This document shows positions 46,742 to 59,516 of a DNA stretch of 64,000 nt, piece after piece (position 1 is the stretch's first letter; every line of letters starts with the position of its first letter). This DNA comes from Trametopsis cervina (Eukaryota; Basidiomycota; Agaricomycetes; Polyporales; Irpicaceae): positions 434,001-498,000 of the forward strand of contig MU278364.1 in NCBI GenBank assembly GCA_022385755.1, written 5' to 3'. The notes beneath the pieces are model-generated. The model was not told the DNA's origin. It did no database searches and saw nothing but the letters and a program-made list of their open reading frames with translations. The position numbers were made by a program, and so were the translations under genes.

Positions 46742-47206
46742 ATGCCTCGTCGTTCGCCCCCTACCCCTCTCCGCCTTCACGAGGGTCCCCTCCCGCCGCG
46801 CTCTAAGCCCAGGCACACCCTCCCATCCGTCCCGCGCCCTACGTTCGTACCTATGGCACCGGCCGCACATGGCCCTCTGCCACGAACACGCGTGCAGGAA
46901 GTGATGCCCGTCGTGCACTACGACGCTACGCGTCTATCCTACACCCAGCTCCCCGTGCTTACCATGCCATCCCGGTCCACCCACTCGCGGAGGTCCAGCT
47001 GGGACAGCGATGGGTCGATGTCCCCCACTTCTTCTGTCGGCAGCCTGAGCCGTCGTTCATCTGTGTCGTCGTTTGATGACGGAGAAGCGACGAAGCCGAT
47101 CCGCCAGCGTGGGCCATGGGACCATTCGTCGAGCATCAAGATTCCGTTCGACGTGGGCACCGTGTTGCCGCCGCCCGCACCTGTGGCGGTGAACTTGCCG
47201 ATTTGA
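46742..47206 (+). CDS. Small Ser/Arg/Pro-rich protein of unknown function
   Basis: Single coding exon, 154 residues, with a likely 5' UTR intron (GTAAGT at ~46594 to the CAG before 46661). The N-terminus is basic and proline-rich (MPRRSPPTPLRLHEGPLPPR). The middle has YDATRLSYTQLPVLTMPSR and a Ser/Arg-rich run with phospho-site-like SRRSS repeats. The C-terminal 35 residues are more ordered: QRGPWDHSSSIKIPFDVGTV. There is no signal peptide or membrane segment. Codon usage and low stop density support real coding. Unknown family; probably a basidiomycete-restricted disordered protein. Confidence 0.55.
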   Translation: MPRRSPPTPLRLHEGPLPPRSKPRHTLPSVPRPTFVPMAPAAHGPLPRTRVQEVMPVVHYDATRLSYTQLPVLTMPSRSTHSRRSSWDSDGSMSPTSSVGSLSRRSSVSSFDDGEATKPIRQRGPWDHSSSIKIPFDVGTVLPPPAPVAVNLPI

Positions 47207-47913
47207 GATGGGAATGAGAAGGAGAGTGTAGAGAGCGGTTGAGGTTGCAGTGCTGTATTCGAGAAGTGGATTGGATGGAGGTTTGGCGGGCATAGGAGGT
47301 AGTTCAGTGCTCCGTAGACAAACAGGTAAAAACGAATGGAATTGGCATTGCGCTTAATTGGCTGGTGTTGAGTACACTGAGTGGATCTGGTCAGTTAACT
47401 GTCATGGCATCGTGAACGCTCGCTGGTAGAGGTGCTCCGGAGCCCACTAATCTGAGCGATGGCCGGACAGCATGCATTCTTAGGGGCTCTGATCGCAATG
47501 CAACTAGTTACACGGACGGGATTGCGAAACTGCGGCAAAGTTCTACGATCGCTGCGCACACCGATGTTTCACAGGCTGCGACGACCCACGGCGAGCTTGG
47601 GATCGCGGACGGCGGACGGCAACTGGCTGTGTATAATGAGTTCATGCCAGATAACTCACGTATTTAGGCCGGGCAATTGCAAAACGTAAGTGGCTGAAAC
47701 GAAGTACGGCAGCACTGAACGAATACAATTCAAATGAAAACTTCGGCAGACTCATGAGAATTTACACGGGGTATGCAATACTAGCAGACATGCCCGGAGG
47801 GAGAATACAGTAGTATGAAACACGAAGGACCTCGTAGCATCAGGTGGAAACCAGACATTGGTATAGCGATACATGTACTTGTGCTTCGTCGGTGGGGAGC
47901 GAGATGGGATAGT
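47207..47913. other. Intergenic between convergent genes
   Basis: 707 bases of presumed 3' UTR; the short open frames lack features. Confidence 0.35.
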
Positions 47914-48333
47914 TTACTTCTTGCCGGATCTGCACGGATCATAGGTTAGCTTTGTGCTCACTGTTTTGGGCAATGAAGGGACTAAAGCTACTCACTTCTT
48001 GATTCCTCCTGTGACAAGAGGACCTCCTGCGCAGTTGTGGTCAGTAAAATTACCTGTAGATGGTTAAAAATATTCGTACCTTTCAGAGCTGTGGAGGCGA
48101 GTGTCAGATCATCAACAAGACTGACCAAAGCGACGATACTTACCCTTCTCCTTGGCTTCCTTCAACGCTGCAGCCTCCTTCTGCTTTCTTTCCTTGAAGG
48201 CGCGATCCTCCTCATCCTCCTCCTTTGTCGTCTTCTTGGGGGCCTAAGGGAGATAGTGAGATCTGTATCAACCACGTAAGGCACTGCAACAAACCTTGAG
48301 AGGCTTCAGTTTGCCACCTTGTCTGCTTGCCAT
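47914..48333 (-). CDS. TMA7: Translation machinery-associated protein 7 (TMA7)
   Basis: Five tiny exons: 48333-48295, 48243-48144, 48088-48080, a 31-nt exon near 48026-47996, and a final 16-nt exon ending at 47914. They give 64 residues, the standard length. The sequence starts MASRQGGKLKPLKAPKKTTK, continues EEDEEDRAFKERKQKEAAAL and ends GGPLVTGGIKKSGKK, all diagnostic. TMA7 is a small basic ribosome-associated protein of unclear role. Exon 3 is a 9-nt microexon (CTCTGAAAG) needed to supply ALK in EKALKGGPL. About 62-130 nt upstream of the start lie two tandem copies of a TTAGGGTT-like element. Confidence 0.9.
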
Positions 48334-49189
48334 GGCTGGATGTGCTAGTTGTGCTATGAAGTGCAGCTGCACCGCATGTGGTCGAGGTGGCCCGATAGGA
48401 TCAGAACGGGGGTTAAGGTTACGCCAGAATAGGATCAGTGCACGGGGTTAGGGTTACACTATAATCACGTAAATGGAAGGTGTTGTAGAACATCCGGGTC
48501 CCGAGTCACGGCAACTGATGGAATGACAAACGACCGCAACGGAGCATGTGGGCCGAGGTCGTGTGAAGGGCCCGCCGAGTGCTCGCTGCTAAGAACGCCG
48601 TCCCATCAGCGACGTCGCAACCAGGGGTCAATATTCCCGTACACAATACGCCTCTCAAGCCCGCTACGGCAGGAGTTGTGGAAGTTTGTGGGCGCGGCGG
48701 ATGCTAGCTACTGTTCCGTTGGCTCCACTTGGAGGAGGAGGCTGACAGGAACTGACAGGGACGACGGGGATGTCGGGTAGCGCTGGGCTAAAAGCTGGGG
48801 AAGCCACGTGAAGATTTAGTGTTGGACCAATCGGAAGCATTTCTGCGTTGATGGCTGTGATCCGAGACCCAGAGTGAATAGAGGAAGAGCGAAGCAACTA
48901 TGCGACGAGGTGATCACCAGCCAACTCTGGCGGAGTCTGCTGCTGACCGGCCTCACGAGGGTTCATCTGCAACGACCACCTGGCTGTGTGTCCTCCACCT
49001 CCTACCTGTTCTCTCTTGCGGCTGACCGTCTTTCACAGTGTTTCTCTGCAGATCCAACCTGGCTTCCTCTTCTTAGCACCAGCTATAGCTGACAACTCAC
49101 CGTCTTTCACTCTACCCACATTCTTTTCAAACCCGTTCGTTCTCCTACTATCCTAATACCCCTTCACCCCCTTTTACGCACCAGAGGCC
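48334..49189. promoter_or_regulatory. Divergent intergenic region, TMA7 / GH13
   Basis: 856 bases between opposed starts. It contains the telobox-like tandem repeat listed separately, near TMA7, and CT-rich sequence just before the GH13 start. Confidence 0.45.
48395..48463. repeat. Two tandem 34-nt units with TTAGGGTT-like core
   Basis: Two imperfect copies begin ataggatcag at 48395 and 48429. One carries gggttaaggttac and the other gggttagggttac. The cores resemble telomere repeats and the telobox bound by Tbf1/Teb1-type proteins in fungi. Confidence 0.7.
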
Positions 49190-51456
49190 ATGTTTTCCTT
49201 CACGAAGCTTTGCCTCTACGCGTCTCTTCTGCATACTGCCTATGCTGCCACCGCCGACCAGTGGAAAAGTCGTTCAATCTACCAGTGCGTGTGACAGCAG
49301 CGTTTCCATCGACATTGCTCTCACATCTTGTTAACAGGATCATCACTGACCGTTACGCGCTCCCTGCCGGTGCTGATCCTACCAAATGCAATCCCGGCGA
49401 TCAGACATGGTGTGGTGGTACATGGAACACTATCCGCGAGAACCTGGATTATATCCAGAATGCGGGGTTCACGGCCAGTGAGTGGACTGTCATTATCTCC
49501 AGCTGAACGCAGCTCTGACGGTGATCTATTCGCTTCTTAGTATGGATGAGTCCAGTTTCAGAGAATTATGACGGCCCTCGCAGTGCGTACGGAGACGCTT
49601 ACCACGGCTATTGGATTGCGGACGCAACCAAGCTCAACGCCCGCTTCGGTACCGCTGACGACCTCAAAGCCCTCTCGGATGAGATCCACAAGCGTGGCAT
49701 GTAAGTTCCCTCGTATGCTCTCCGCAACTTTCCGCACCTAAGCATACATCCCAGGTATTTGATGGTCGACGTTGTGATCAACAATGTCATGGCTACATCT
49801 CTCACGCCCGATTGGACTAAGTACATGTTCAAAGATCAGGTGCGCACCTATGCACGCGCTGTACTTGATCCGACAAATTTACGTCGTTCTCCACTAGGCC
49901 CACTACCACACGTACTGCGCCGTCGACTTCAGCAACGTCACCAGCGAACAGAACTGCTGGCTCGGCGACACGAAGGTCCCTCTTCCGGATGTGAACACTG
50001 AGCTCCCCGATGTCGTTGCTGGCTACAACTCGTGGATCAAAGACCTCGTTCAGACGTACAACATTGACGGTTTGCGTATTGATGCTGCCAAGTATGTGCT
50101 CCACCCGCATGCATGTTGACTGTGTGTTGACATGTGTTTGACACTCGCAGGCACATTCCGGCTGCGTTCTGGGGCCCCTTCACTGAGGCTGCCGGTGTCT
50201 ACACTATTGGAGAAGTTTTCGGCGATGACATTGAGTAGGTCGCACGGTTGCCGCTCTCGTACCGAAAACTAATTGCGGTTTCGTCCAAAGCTTTGCTGCT
50301 ACTTACCAAGGTCCTAACACGCTGAACGCCATTCTGAACTACCCTATGTATGACGCGCTGATCAACGCCTTCACCATCCCTGGCCCGCGTAACATGTCTG
50401 GGTTGGTTGACACGATCGCTCAAGTGAAGAAGAGTTTCCCGGTATGCCGCATAGATATCCTCTCTGTAGAACGCAGTTCTCATCTCGTTCATAGGACCCC
50501 AGTGCACTGGGCAATTTCTTGGAGAACCAGGATCTTCCTCGCTGGTCGAACATTTCAGTTGATCCCCAAAGTCTCTGGAACGCGATGATCTTCAACTTCA
50601 TGTCGGATGGGTGCATATATATCATCTCTACACACCTGATAATGGCGCTAACCTTTGTCCAGTGTTCCAATTGTGTACTATGGCCAGGAGCAGACCTTCT
50701 CCGGAAATGCTGACCCTGTGAGTAGTTCGATAGTGCTTCCTTGTGTCATGCTTATATGTGACACAGTGGAACCGCGAGCCGCTCTGGCCTTCTCAATACG
50801 CCAACACGACGACATATCAACTGATCACGACGCTGAACGGGGTAAGTGCAGGAGTGACTCGATTGACGTTTTGTCGTAATAACTGTCATATCTCCAGTTA
50901 CGAAACTTCTTGATCAACTCTACGGACAGCTTCCTCAACTCCAGCGTGCAGGTCTTGTCCTCCTCTGACATCGGCATCTCTATCATGAAGGGCCCTGCCA
51001 TTAGCGTTTTGACGAATATCGGCTCTCCGGTCAGTAGCAAACAGCTGTTCAGGAGTGTATGCATTCTGACACCGATTTTCATATCTTAGCCGAAGAACGT
51101 CAGCTTTGCTGTCTACACGCCTTACGCACAAAACACGATTACCACTGAGTAAGATCACTTTCCTCCGCGAGGCGAAGATGTACTAATGTTGCTCCAGTGT
51201 GTTGACATGCAAGCAGTACGTCATTGGCAGTAACGGCACCGTATCAGTCCAGTACTCGGCTGGTGGTGTCCCCGTCATTCTTTTGCCCGTTGACTCGCTC
51301 CAGGGATCCAAGTTCTGCACCGCAGAGGTGGACGCCTCTCTCCAGCAGTCGCAGGGCCAGCTCTCTACCTCGTCAGCTCTCAACGTCCTGAAGCGGCCAA
51401 CATCCGCCGTCGTCCTGCTCGGCCTTCTTGCACTAGGCCTTGTAGTGGCGATATGA
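49190..51456 (+). CDS. GPI-anchored GH13 alpha-glucanotransferase/amylase-like protein (Agt type)
   Basis: About ten exons. Signal peptide MFSFTKLCLYASLLHTAYA, then the alpha-amylase barrel: SIYQIITDRYALP, WCGGTWNTI, IWMSPV, DAYHGYWIAD, GLRIDAAKH (nucleophile Asp), YTIGEVFGDD (acid/base Glu), FLENQDLPRW (third Asp) and GVPIVYYGQEQ. A beta-sandwich domain follows. The C-terminus has a Ser-rich stretch and hydrophobic SAVVLLGLLALGLVVAI, typical of GPI attachment. Two substitutions stand out: region I is DVVINN where amylases have ...NH, and region IV is ENQD where they have ...HD. Loss of these histidines is known for Aspergillus AgtA/AgtB, cell-wall alpha-glucanotransferases, so I infer transferase rather than hydrolase activity in alpha-glucan synthesis. 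Confidence 0.88.
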
Positions 51457-51984
51457 TTGTTCTTGGCAGTTTATTTCTTCATTCATTCTTGGGGGTACGC
51501 AACGACAGCTGTTGCATTTCTTGTCATTCTGTTCCACGGCAAAGCATTCATACCCGCCGCATTTGTCGGTATTCAATGCTACTGTATTATTTTCGATTGG
51601 CACTGTACGAAGTATAATCACAACTCAAAAATGGTACGACCAGCACCCTGAACCTGATGGTAACCCTTGCTGTGCGCGACGCAGTGACTTTCGTGTGTTC
51701 CCACTCGCAGCGGTCGCGGGAGACGCCGGACCCTCTGCAGATCCGCCTGAAAGTTCGCGGGAACGCTCAGCAAAATTGGGGCGGAGATTGAATCGTGTAT
51801 CGCGTCTGTGCTTAGCTTACAGTCCGGGGATTCGTGCTTCGCCATTGAAGGCGTACTACGTGCGTCTGCACTCTAGCATTGCGACTCTCTGTCTTCCTCT
51901 CTTTTTTCCTTCAAAACGGCTTCTGGAGGCGGTGGCGTCGGTCGACGCTCGACGGAGGCTGCGACCCGGTCCAGGACTCCCGCC
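51457..51984. promoter_or_regulatory. Intergenic, GH13 3' end / NOT1 promoter
   Basis: 528 bases, both genes on the plus strand. No motif recognised. Confidence 0.35.
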
Positions 51985-54900
51985 ATGGATAGTCCCACTC
52001 CTAACATACACACCATCGTCAAAGCACAGATCGTGTTCCTTCTGTCTACTTTGACGGAGGAGAATTTCGAGCGGAATCAGGTGGAGATTCGATCTGTGAG
52101 TGTGCACCGTTGGATGCCCTCGGGCCCTCGTTTTCAGAATGCGTTGTTGACCTGACCGGCTTTGCTTGCGCGTCCGTTTCGCGTCGCGCCCTTTCTCGAC
52201 TCCAGCTCTCAGAACAGCATGGCGTCGACACCTACCTGCACTTTATTCGACGTCTCATCGTCCACTCAATCAGCAGAATAGCCTCGACAGCTTCCCCCGC
52301 TTCCCTCGACGGATCACCCAATCTACCGTTTAGGCTTCTCGTGCAGGAGGTTCAGCGTCTCGCACGCGACCCGTTTCTCGCAGACCGCTTCAGAGATGGC
52401 ATTGATAAAGGCGAGGGGGACGCTTTCCGTTCGTTCGACCTCCCGCGTTTTTTGGAGCGGGTTGGCTTGAGACCTCTAGAACGAGTTGTGCTTGCTTCCT
52501 CATTCGTCGCAGCGCCCGCGCGCAGAGAGCTCACGCTGCAAGCTATCAATATCATTCGCATGGACTTCGAGAACGCTGTCCTCGCCCTCTGCCATCATCC
52601 CTCGTTTGACCACGCTGACCTCACGCCCAACCAAGTCGCGAAGTTGATGTCGAACTTGCTCTGCGAGAACCCGACGAATACCCCGATACTGGACGCGACG
52701 CAGCGCCAAGCTCTCATCTTAGCCGCGCAGACCAAGTACGGCTCGGAGATTGTGTTGCCTATCTTGCAGAGGATTTTGCCCACGCTACAGTACGTGTTTT
52801 TACCACCCTCCGCTGATGACGCTATGCAGTGTGGATGTTTTGACACGATGTTCTCAGACTGGCTGCCAACGCGACTCTCATCCAGGCGTTGGGGCAGCTG
52901 GGTCAAGAAATTACCGCTGAACCTGAAGTAACGCGTGGCATCCTGGCAAGGTTTGATATAACAGAGGCCAATCCACCAAACGACGAGCAGGTAGCGGATA
53001 TAGTGACACAGATACTGACGCACCTGGCAAGAACAGCGCCAGACGTGTCAGTGCCTTGCGACGTTGGCACATTAGTGCATATCCTCAGCGCCTTGGTGAG
53101 TCGATACCACGTATGTGCTGCGTCATGTACGCTAATGCTGTCAACTACAGAACCGCCAACTGAACTGGGCCAATGTTATCAAAGCATTTGACAGACCGGA
53201 CCGCCAGGGAGTCGAGACGTATACTCTGAAGCTATTGATTGCCATTCTCCTGAACTGTCCCATCGACGCCGAAATCCATGCAGTCGCAGGCTTCTGGCAG
53301 ATCTGGAACAACTCGCTCTACCAACTTCGTCTTCTGGACGCCCTTCTGTCTCTTCCAAGTGACACCTTCAACTTTGTCAACCTGCCCGGACGTAGGGTAG
53401 TCAGTATCGACGATATTCCTGCCAGCAGCCCGACCATCAAGCAGCTTGCAGCGAATGTCCAGGGTCACACCTGGAACTCTCTGGACTTATTCGAAGTTCT
53501 GGTCCGCCTTGCGGACTCGGAGTCTATTGAGGTCCGCAATTCCATAAGGGAGATGCTTGACAAGGCTGTGAAGCTCAGTGCCGAAATTGTCCATATGGGG
53601 CTGCTGGAAGTCGCAGTATGTTCTTCTTTTGAACTGGGGGAATCAAACCCTGACTATGTTGTCCAGGATCTTCCGTGGAATGAAATTCGCGTGGAATACT
53701 CACAGCGTCTCCTTGGAATGTTCCTTGCAGGTCAACCTAATCACCAGCTGGTGTTCATGCGTATCTGGCAGATCGAGCCGCAGTACCTTCTGAATGCATT
53801 TAGGGACTTCTACACCGAGAGTTCCTTGAATATCACACGTATTCTAGATGTTGCCCAGGATCTGAAGGTTAGTGCTGGTGTGAGCGAGCTTTCTATTTCA
53901 CTAACATTCTGCTAGATTCTTGATCAACTCCTGGAAATGACGCCTTACGCATTTGCCTTGGATGTTGCTGCGCTTTCTTCCCGCCGGGAGTATCTCAACT
54001 TGGACAAATGGTTGGCGGACAACGTGACCGCGCATGGTGCAGACTTCCTCCGAGGCGTCATTGGATTCCTGGATACAAAGATGAACAGCGAGAAGACAAC
54101 CCGAGTTTCTGTCCCTGCGGTCGAGGCTCCGACCATGACTTTGAATCCGCAGACTATTGCCATATTCCTAAGGGTGCTGCGCAACCAGTGAGTACACAAT
54201 GATAAATAGCATCGCCTTATACCTGACCACGTCGACGCCCAGTTCCAACATCCTGCCTGAGAAGGACATCGACGACTGCATACGAGTTCGTTCCGCCTGC
54301 CTCCAGATCCATCCTCGTCTCATGAACTTGATCCCTGGATCTGACGTTGAGCCTGGGTTCAACGTCGTGACTTACACGGCTGAGATCGAAGCGGAAGTCG
54401 ACAACATCTACAAGCAAATGTACGACGAGCATATCAGTATCGAGGAAGTGATAAGTCTGCTGCAACGCAACAAGGCCTCGAACAATCCTCACGACAAAGA
54501 GATCTTCTCGTGCATGCTGCATTTCCTCTTTGACGAGTACAAGTTTTTCCAGTCCTTCTACCCACCGCGCGAGCTGGCCATGACAGGCTTCTTGTTCGGC
54601 TCTATTATCCAATTCGAGTTGGTAAATGACATACCTCTCGGCATAGCTATCCGATATGTCCTGGACGCATTGACCTGTCCACCCGACACCAATCTATTCA
54701 GATTCGGGATACAGGCTCTTTCGCGGTTCGAATCCCGACTATCTGAGTGGCAGCCGCTGTGTCAAGCGCTTCTCGCCATCCCGCATCTCCTTGAAACACG
54801 GCCCGACCTCGCCGCAAGCATCAACAGGGCTATTGCTCTGGGAGGCGATGGAGCGAGCAGTAATGGCGATTTAGGCTCTTTGATCAATGGCGGCCCCGTG

Positions 54901-57900
54901 GAAATCCCTCCTATCTTCAACTCTATCCATCCAGATGACACTGCGGGCGCACCCGAAGCTCCCCCTGAAGAGATCTCAGACAAAATCTTGTTCATTGTCA
55001 ACAACTTGGCACCTTCCAACTTTGACTCCAAGCTGGCGGATATGCGGGAGCAGTTCCAGGAACAATACTCCCGTTGGTTTGCGAACTACCTCGTGGACCA
55101 ACGCGTGGCCACCGAACCTAACAATCATTCACTCTACCTGCGATTCCTCGATGCCCTCAATATCAAGGCGCTCTTCCAATTTGTTTTGCACGAAACCTTC
55201 GTCAAGTCTGCACAGCTTTTGAACTCGGAGAAGACTATGCAGATGAGCTCAGAGCGCAGCACTCTCAAGAACATAGCCGCCTGGCTCGGGAGCATCACTC
55301 TCGCGCGGGATCATCCTATCAAACACAAGAACCTCTCTTTCAAGGACCTCCTCATTGAAGGATACGACAATGGGCGGCTGATAGTGGCGATACCTTTCGT
55401 CTGCAAAACCTTGGAGCCCTGCGCGAGATCCACCGTTTTTAGGCCTCCGAACCCGTGGTTGATGGCAGTCATCTCCCTCCTTGCAGAACTCTACCACTTC
55501 GCCGAGCTGAAGCTAAACCTCAAGTTCGAGATTGAAGTTCTCTGCAAGGGTCTTGACCTCGACCTTGACACCGTTCAAGCAACTACAATTCTCAGAAGTC
55601 GGCCGTTGTCTGACGCTGGTCCTCAGTTGCCAGACTATGTCACAGATATCGACTCCATCCCGATGGATAATTACAGTTCTGGACATATGCAGACCGACGC
55701 GCAGGTTATTCCTCTTGGCGCTACAGGTTCTTCTGATCCACAGCGTGCGCTCGGCGGATATATCGAAGCCATCCTGCATCAGTTGTCCAATGCTGTCATT
55801 ATCAGTCATCAGCTTGCGCCTTTCGATACGAATGAGACCTTCAAGCGTGCTGTTAGGACTGCTGTTGATAGGGCGGTTCGAGAGGTATGTCGAATGTAAT
55901 TAAGAAGGAAGCCCGCTAACATCCATTCAGATTATTGTGCCCGTCGTGGACCGCTCCGTCACTATCGCGGGAATCTCTACTAGGGAACTGGTCTTCAAGG
56001 ATTATGTGACTGAAGCCGATGAGGCGAAGCTGCGCAATGCTGGTCTGCTCATGAGCCAAAAGCTTGCTGGCAGCTTGGCTCTTGTGACCTGCAAGGAACC
56101 GCTGAAAAGCAACCTCAGCGTGCACATTCGTACGAATCTCGCTGAGAATGGGATTGCTGAGGTACGATATAGTTCTGGAGCATGGTGCAGTTACTGATAT
56201 GCAATATGAGCAGCAGGTGATGTCCGACCAGGTCATTGCGCTCCTTGTTCAGGACAACCTCGATATCGCGTGCCATGCTATAGAGAAAGCCGCTAGAGAG
56301 CGTGCTACATTGGAGGTTGAAGAGGGCTTTGTTGCTGCATTCGAGGCCCGAAGGCGTCATCGCGAGGTGAGTGAACATAGTGACCACGCCCCATCTGTAC
56401 TCATGTCCTCCTTTAGCAACTGCCCGGGCAGCCTTTCTGGGACCCAAGTGTTCCTCATTCGCCGTTTTCGAACGCACTGCCGGATCCTCTCCGCATCCGC
56501 CAGCTAGGTGTGCAACCAATTCAAGCAGCCGTCTACGAAGACTTCGGTAAGAGTGATGAGCGCTTGTCACATCTTGATGCTTATAGGCGTATAGGTCCAG
56601 ATCATAAGTCTCGTCTGGTGATTGCCAGTCGACCCGGTTCGACAGTCTCTTACTCGCGCACGGATGCCTTCTCAGCAATGTATAATCCGTCTCCGGCGCC
56701 CGACGGTATACAGGCGCGTGTGCTATGGGATCATCAAGAAGCTGTGGATCAGTTCAATGTAAACTTGGCTTACTTTTCTGCCATTCGTATCACTGACCAA
56801 TGACTGCATTATAGCGTCTGATCAAGGAGCTCGATGCTCTGCTTGCCCAAATGCCAGTGCAGTCTCTGGCGGTGCTACCTCCCACTCACAACATCCGACA
56901 CGTCCTTCGCCAGATCCTATTGCTCCCCACCAGCTCCACCGAGAGTCACCGCACTGCCCTCCAGATGTCTCAGAAGATTGTACAGCTGATCTACAAGACT
57001 CCTTCGCAGCTGGGTAGGGAGATATACGTGGCCCTTTTGAGCCACTTATGCCACAACTACGAGAATGTCGCGAAAGAAGTTGTGAACTGGCTGATCTATG
57101 CAGAAGATGAGGTGAGTAAATCCATGTTGCAGCCCTAGGTCATACTGACTTTGATTGTCAGCGCAAGCTCAATGTTCCTGCCACCGTTGCTTTGCTGCGT
57201 AATGGACTTGTCAGTGTAGCCCAAGAGGATAAGCAGCTCGCCAGCTTCCTCAACAACGACCCCAGGCCTACATTGCAGAACTTCGCTGCCGGGCTGATCA
57301 GAGAATGCTTGTCAAGTGATCCTCCTGTTGCATCACACACCCATTTCGCAGCTACTTTGGGTGCTCTGACCTCGCTCGTATCAGCCAACAAAGCCAACGA
57401 TGAGTTCGTCACAGTTCACATATCTTTTGGATGCTTCTCACATTTCATTAGGGCCTTACGTTTGTTGGACGATCTTCGTGGGCTTCACCAACCCCCCACT
57501 CAGGCAGCGTCCGATTCCACAATTACGCGTCAGCCATCCACAAAGCCGGACAATGCCCAACTTCGAGAGAAGTTGTTCATGTGGTTCCAGCAATGGGTCA
57601 GCATCTACCAGCGCTCTCACACGCCTGAGAAGTCTTTCGTCCCTTTCATCAATGCGTTGACCAAGCAAGGTATTCTGAAGATTGAAGATGTATCGTCGTT
57701 TTTCTTCAGGGTATGTGCCGAATCTAGCGTGAACTCTTACAATAAGTACACGGCTGCGGGCGAGTTTGGACACGCCTTCCAGGCTCTGGATGCAATGTCG
57801 CGCCTCATTGTCTACATCATCAAGTATCACGGCGACGCGTCGGGAGTCAACAACGACCAAGCGAAAGTTCACTACATGACGAAGATCTTGACTATCGTCG

Positions 57901-59277
57901 TGCTTGTACTCGCAAACATGCACGAAGAACAGGGAGCCAACTTCCAACAGAAGCCCTTCTTCCGGTTCTTCTCCAGCTTGCTTAATGATTTGCACGCGAT
58001 CGAGTCCAACCTGGGACCTGTGTACTTTGATTTGTTGCTTGCAATTGGGTACAGTCGCTTCTCTGCTCATCGAGTGATCATAACTCACGCTAGTTTACAG
58101 TGACACATTCAGCTCACTCCAACCGACATACTATCCTGGCTTTGCTTTCTCCTGGATGAGCCTTATCTCCCACAGGCTCTTTATGCCCAAGTTGTTGATG
58201 TCTGAAAACCGACAGGTAGGTTTAGTCACATGGCAGCACGCTCTGGATAGCTGATGCTTTTGTAGGGCTGGTCGGCATTCTACCGATTGCTTCTGGCACT
58301 TTTCAAGTTCCTGTCACCGTTCCTCAGCGCTGCAGATCTTCAGCCGGCTTCTCGAGATCTCTACCGCGGATCACTCCGTCTTCTCCTCGTTTTACTACAC
58401 GACTTTCCGGAATTCCTCAGTGAATATTACTTCACCCTTTGCGACATAATTCCCCCAAGATGCATTCAACTCCGCAATGTCATTCTCAGCGCATTCCCTC
58501 CCGACGTCATGTTGCCTGATCCACATCTCCGCATCGAATCCATCCCGGAGATGGGTCCCATACCTGCTATCCTATCCGACTTCTCTGCAGTCCTAAAAAA
58601 CGCCGACCTTGTCACCTACCTCGACCAGTATCTTCTCAACCGCGGTTCTCCTTCGTTCCTCCCTTCCCTCAAAGACCAGTTGCGACTCCCTAGCCCCCAC
58701 GACCCCAACGGTGACAATTATAACTTGTCTTTGATGAACTCTGTTGTCATGTACATCGGATCGTCATCCGTAGCTCAAGCCAAAGCGCGGAGTGGCAGCG
58801 CTCTATTTGTCGCGTCGGACCCTGGAGTTGTCGCATTGCAGTACCTTGCAACCAATCTAGATGCAGAAGGTTGGTTCATTCTTATTTCTGTAAGACGTTA
58901 ACTGACTCGTGATGCAGGGCAACACCACCTTCTCAGTGCTATGGTATTGCATTTGCGGTACCCTAATGCTCATACGCACTGGTTTAGCTCCTTGATGTTG
59001 TACTTGTTTTTGGAAGTGAACGCAGATCATTTCCGAGAGATCATGACGAAAGTCCTTTTGGAAAGGTTCCTCGTTCACCGACCCCACCCTTGGGGTGCCC
59101 TGGTTACTTTCATCGAGCTTCTCAGGAACGCGAAATATGATTTCTGGAACCAGGAATTCATACACATCGCTCCAGAGGTCACTCTTCTACTCGAGACTGT
59201 ACGTTGTTCGTTCCAAATCCCGTCTTCTGATACTGACTGCTCTCTTGCAGGTCGCAAGGTCCATTTTCCAATCCTAG
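51985..59277 (+). CDS. NOT1: CCR4-NOT scaffold NOT1 (CNOT1)
   Basis: A many-exon gene for a protein of roughly 2,150 residues, the scaffold of the cytoplasmic deadenylase complex. Start MDSPTPNIHTIVKAQIVFLL; the first intron (52096-52205) joins it to SLSEQHGVDTYLHFIRRL. N-terminal HEAT repeats continue to ~53.9 kb. The MIF4G-like Caf1-binding domain lies at ~54.98-55.6 kb (SNFDSKLADMREQFQEQYSR, NPWLMAVISLLAELYHFAEL). The DUF3819/CN9BD region covers ~55.8-56.5 kb (VDRSVTIAGISTRELVFKDY). The NOT1 homology domain ends the protein (MGPIPAILSDFSAV, HHLLSAMVLHLRYPNAHTHW, LLERFLVHRPHPWGALVTFI, FIHIAPEVTLLLE), followed after the last intron (59199-59250) by VARSIFQS and the stop. All parts of the family are present. 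Confidence 0.93.
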
Positions 59278-59516
59278 ACTTGTCACCGCTATCGCCGTCG
59301 CTATCTGTTCTATATATCCTCCTCTTCCCTCATCTCTGGGTTCTCTTCTCATCGCAATTGTATTGTATCACATTCTTACGTATCCATGTGACAAAAGGCA
59401 TCCCGGCCATCCTCGAACTCTGCTTTTACGAACGGGCTTCACGATCACACTAGTACTAGTGCTTATCCTATACGTGTCTCTGTATATCCAGTGTATTACA
59501 TTCCCACTGCCGTAAT

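Noticed and set aside
52110..52205. Coding sequence of NOT1 reading through the first intron region
   Set aside because: The only phase-compatible join to the first exon is the 110-nt intron 52096-52205; this stretch is then intronic despite being open.
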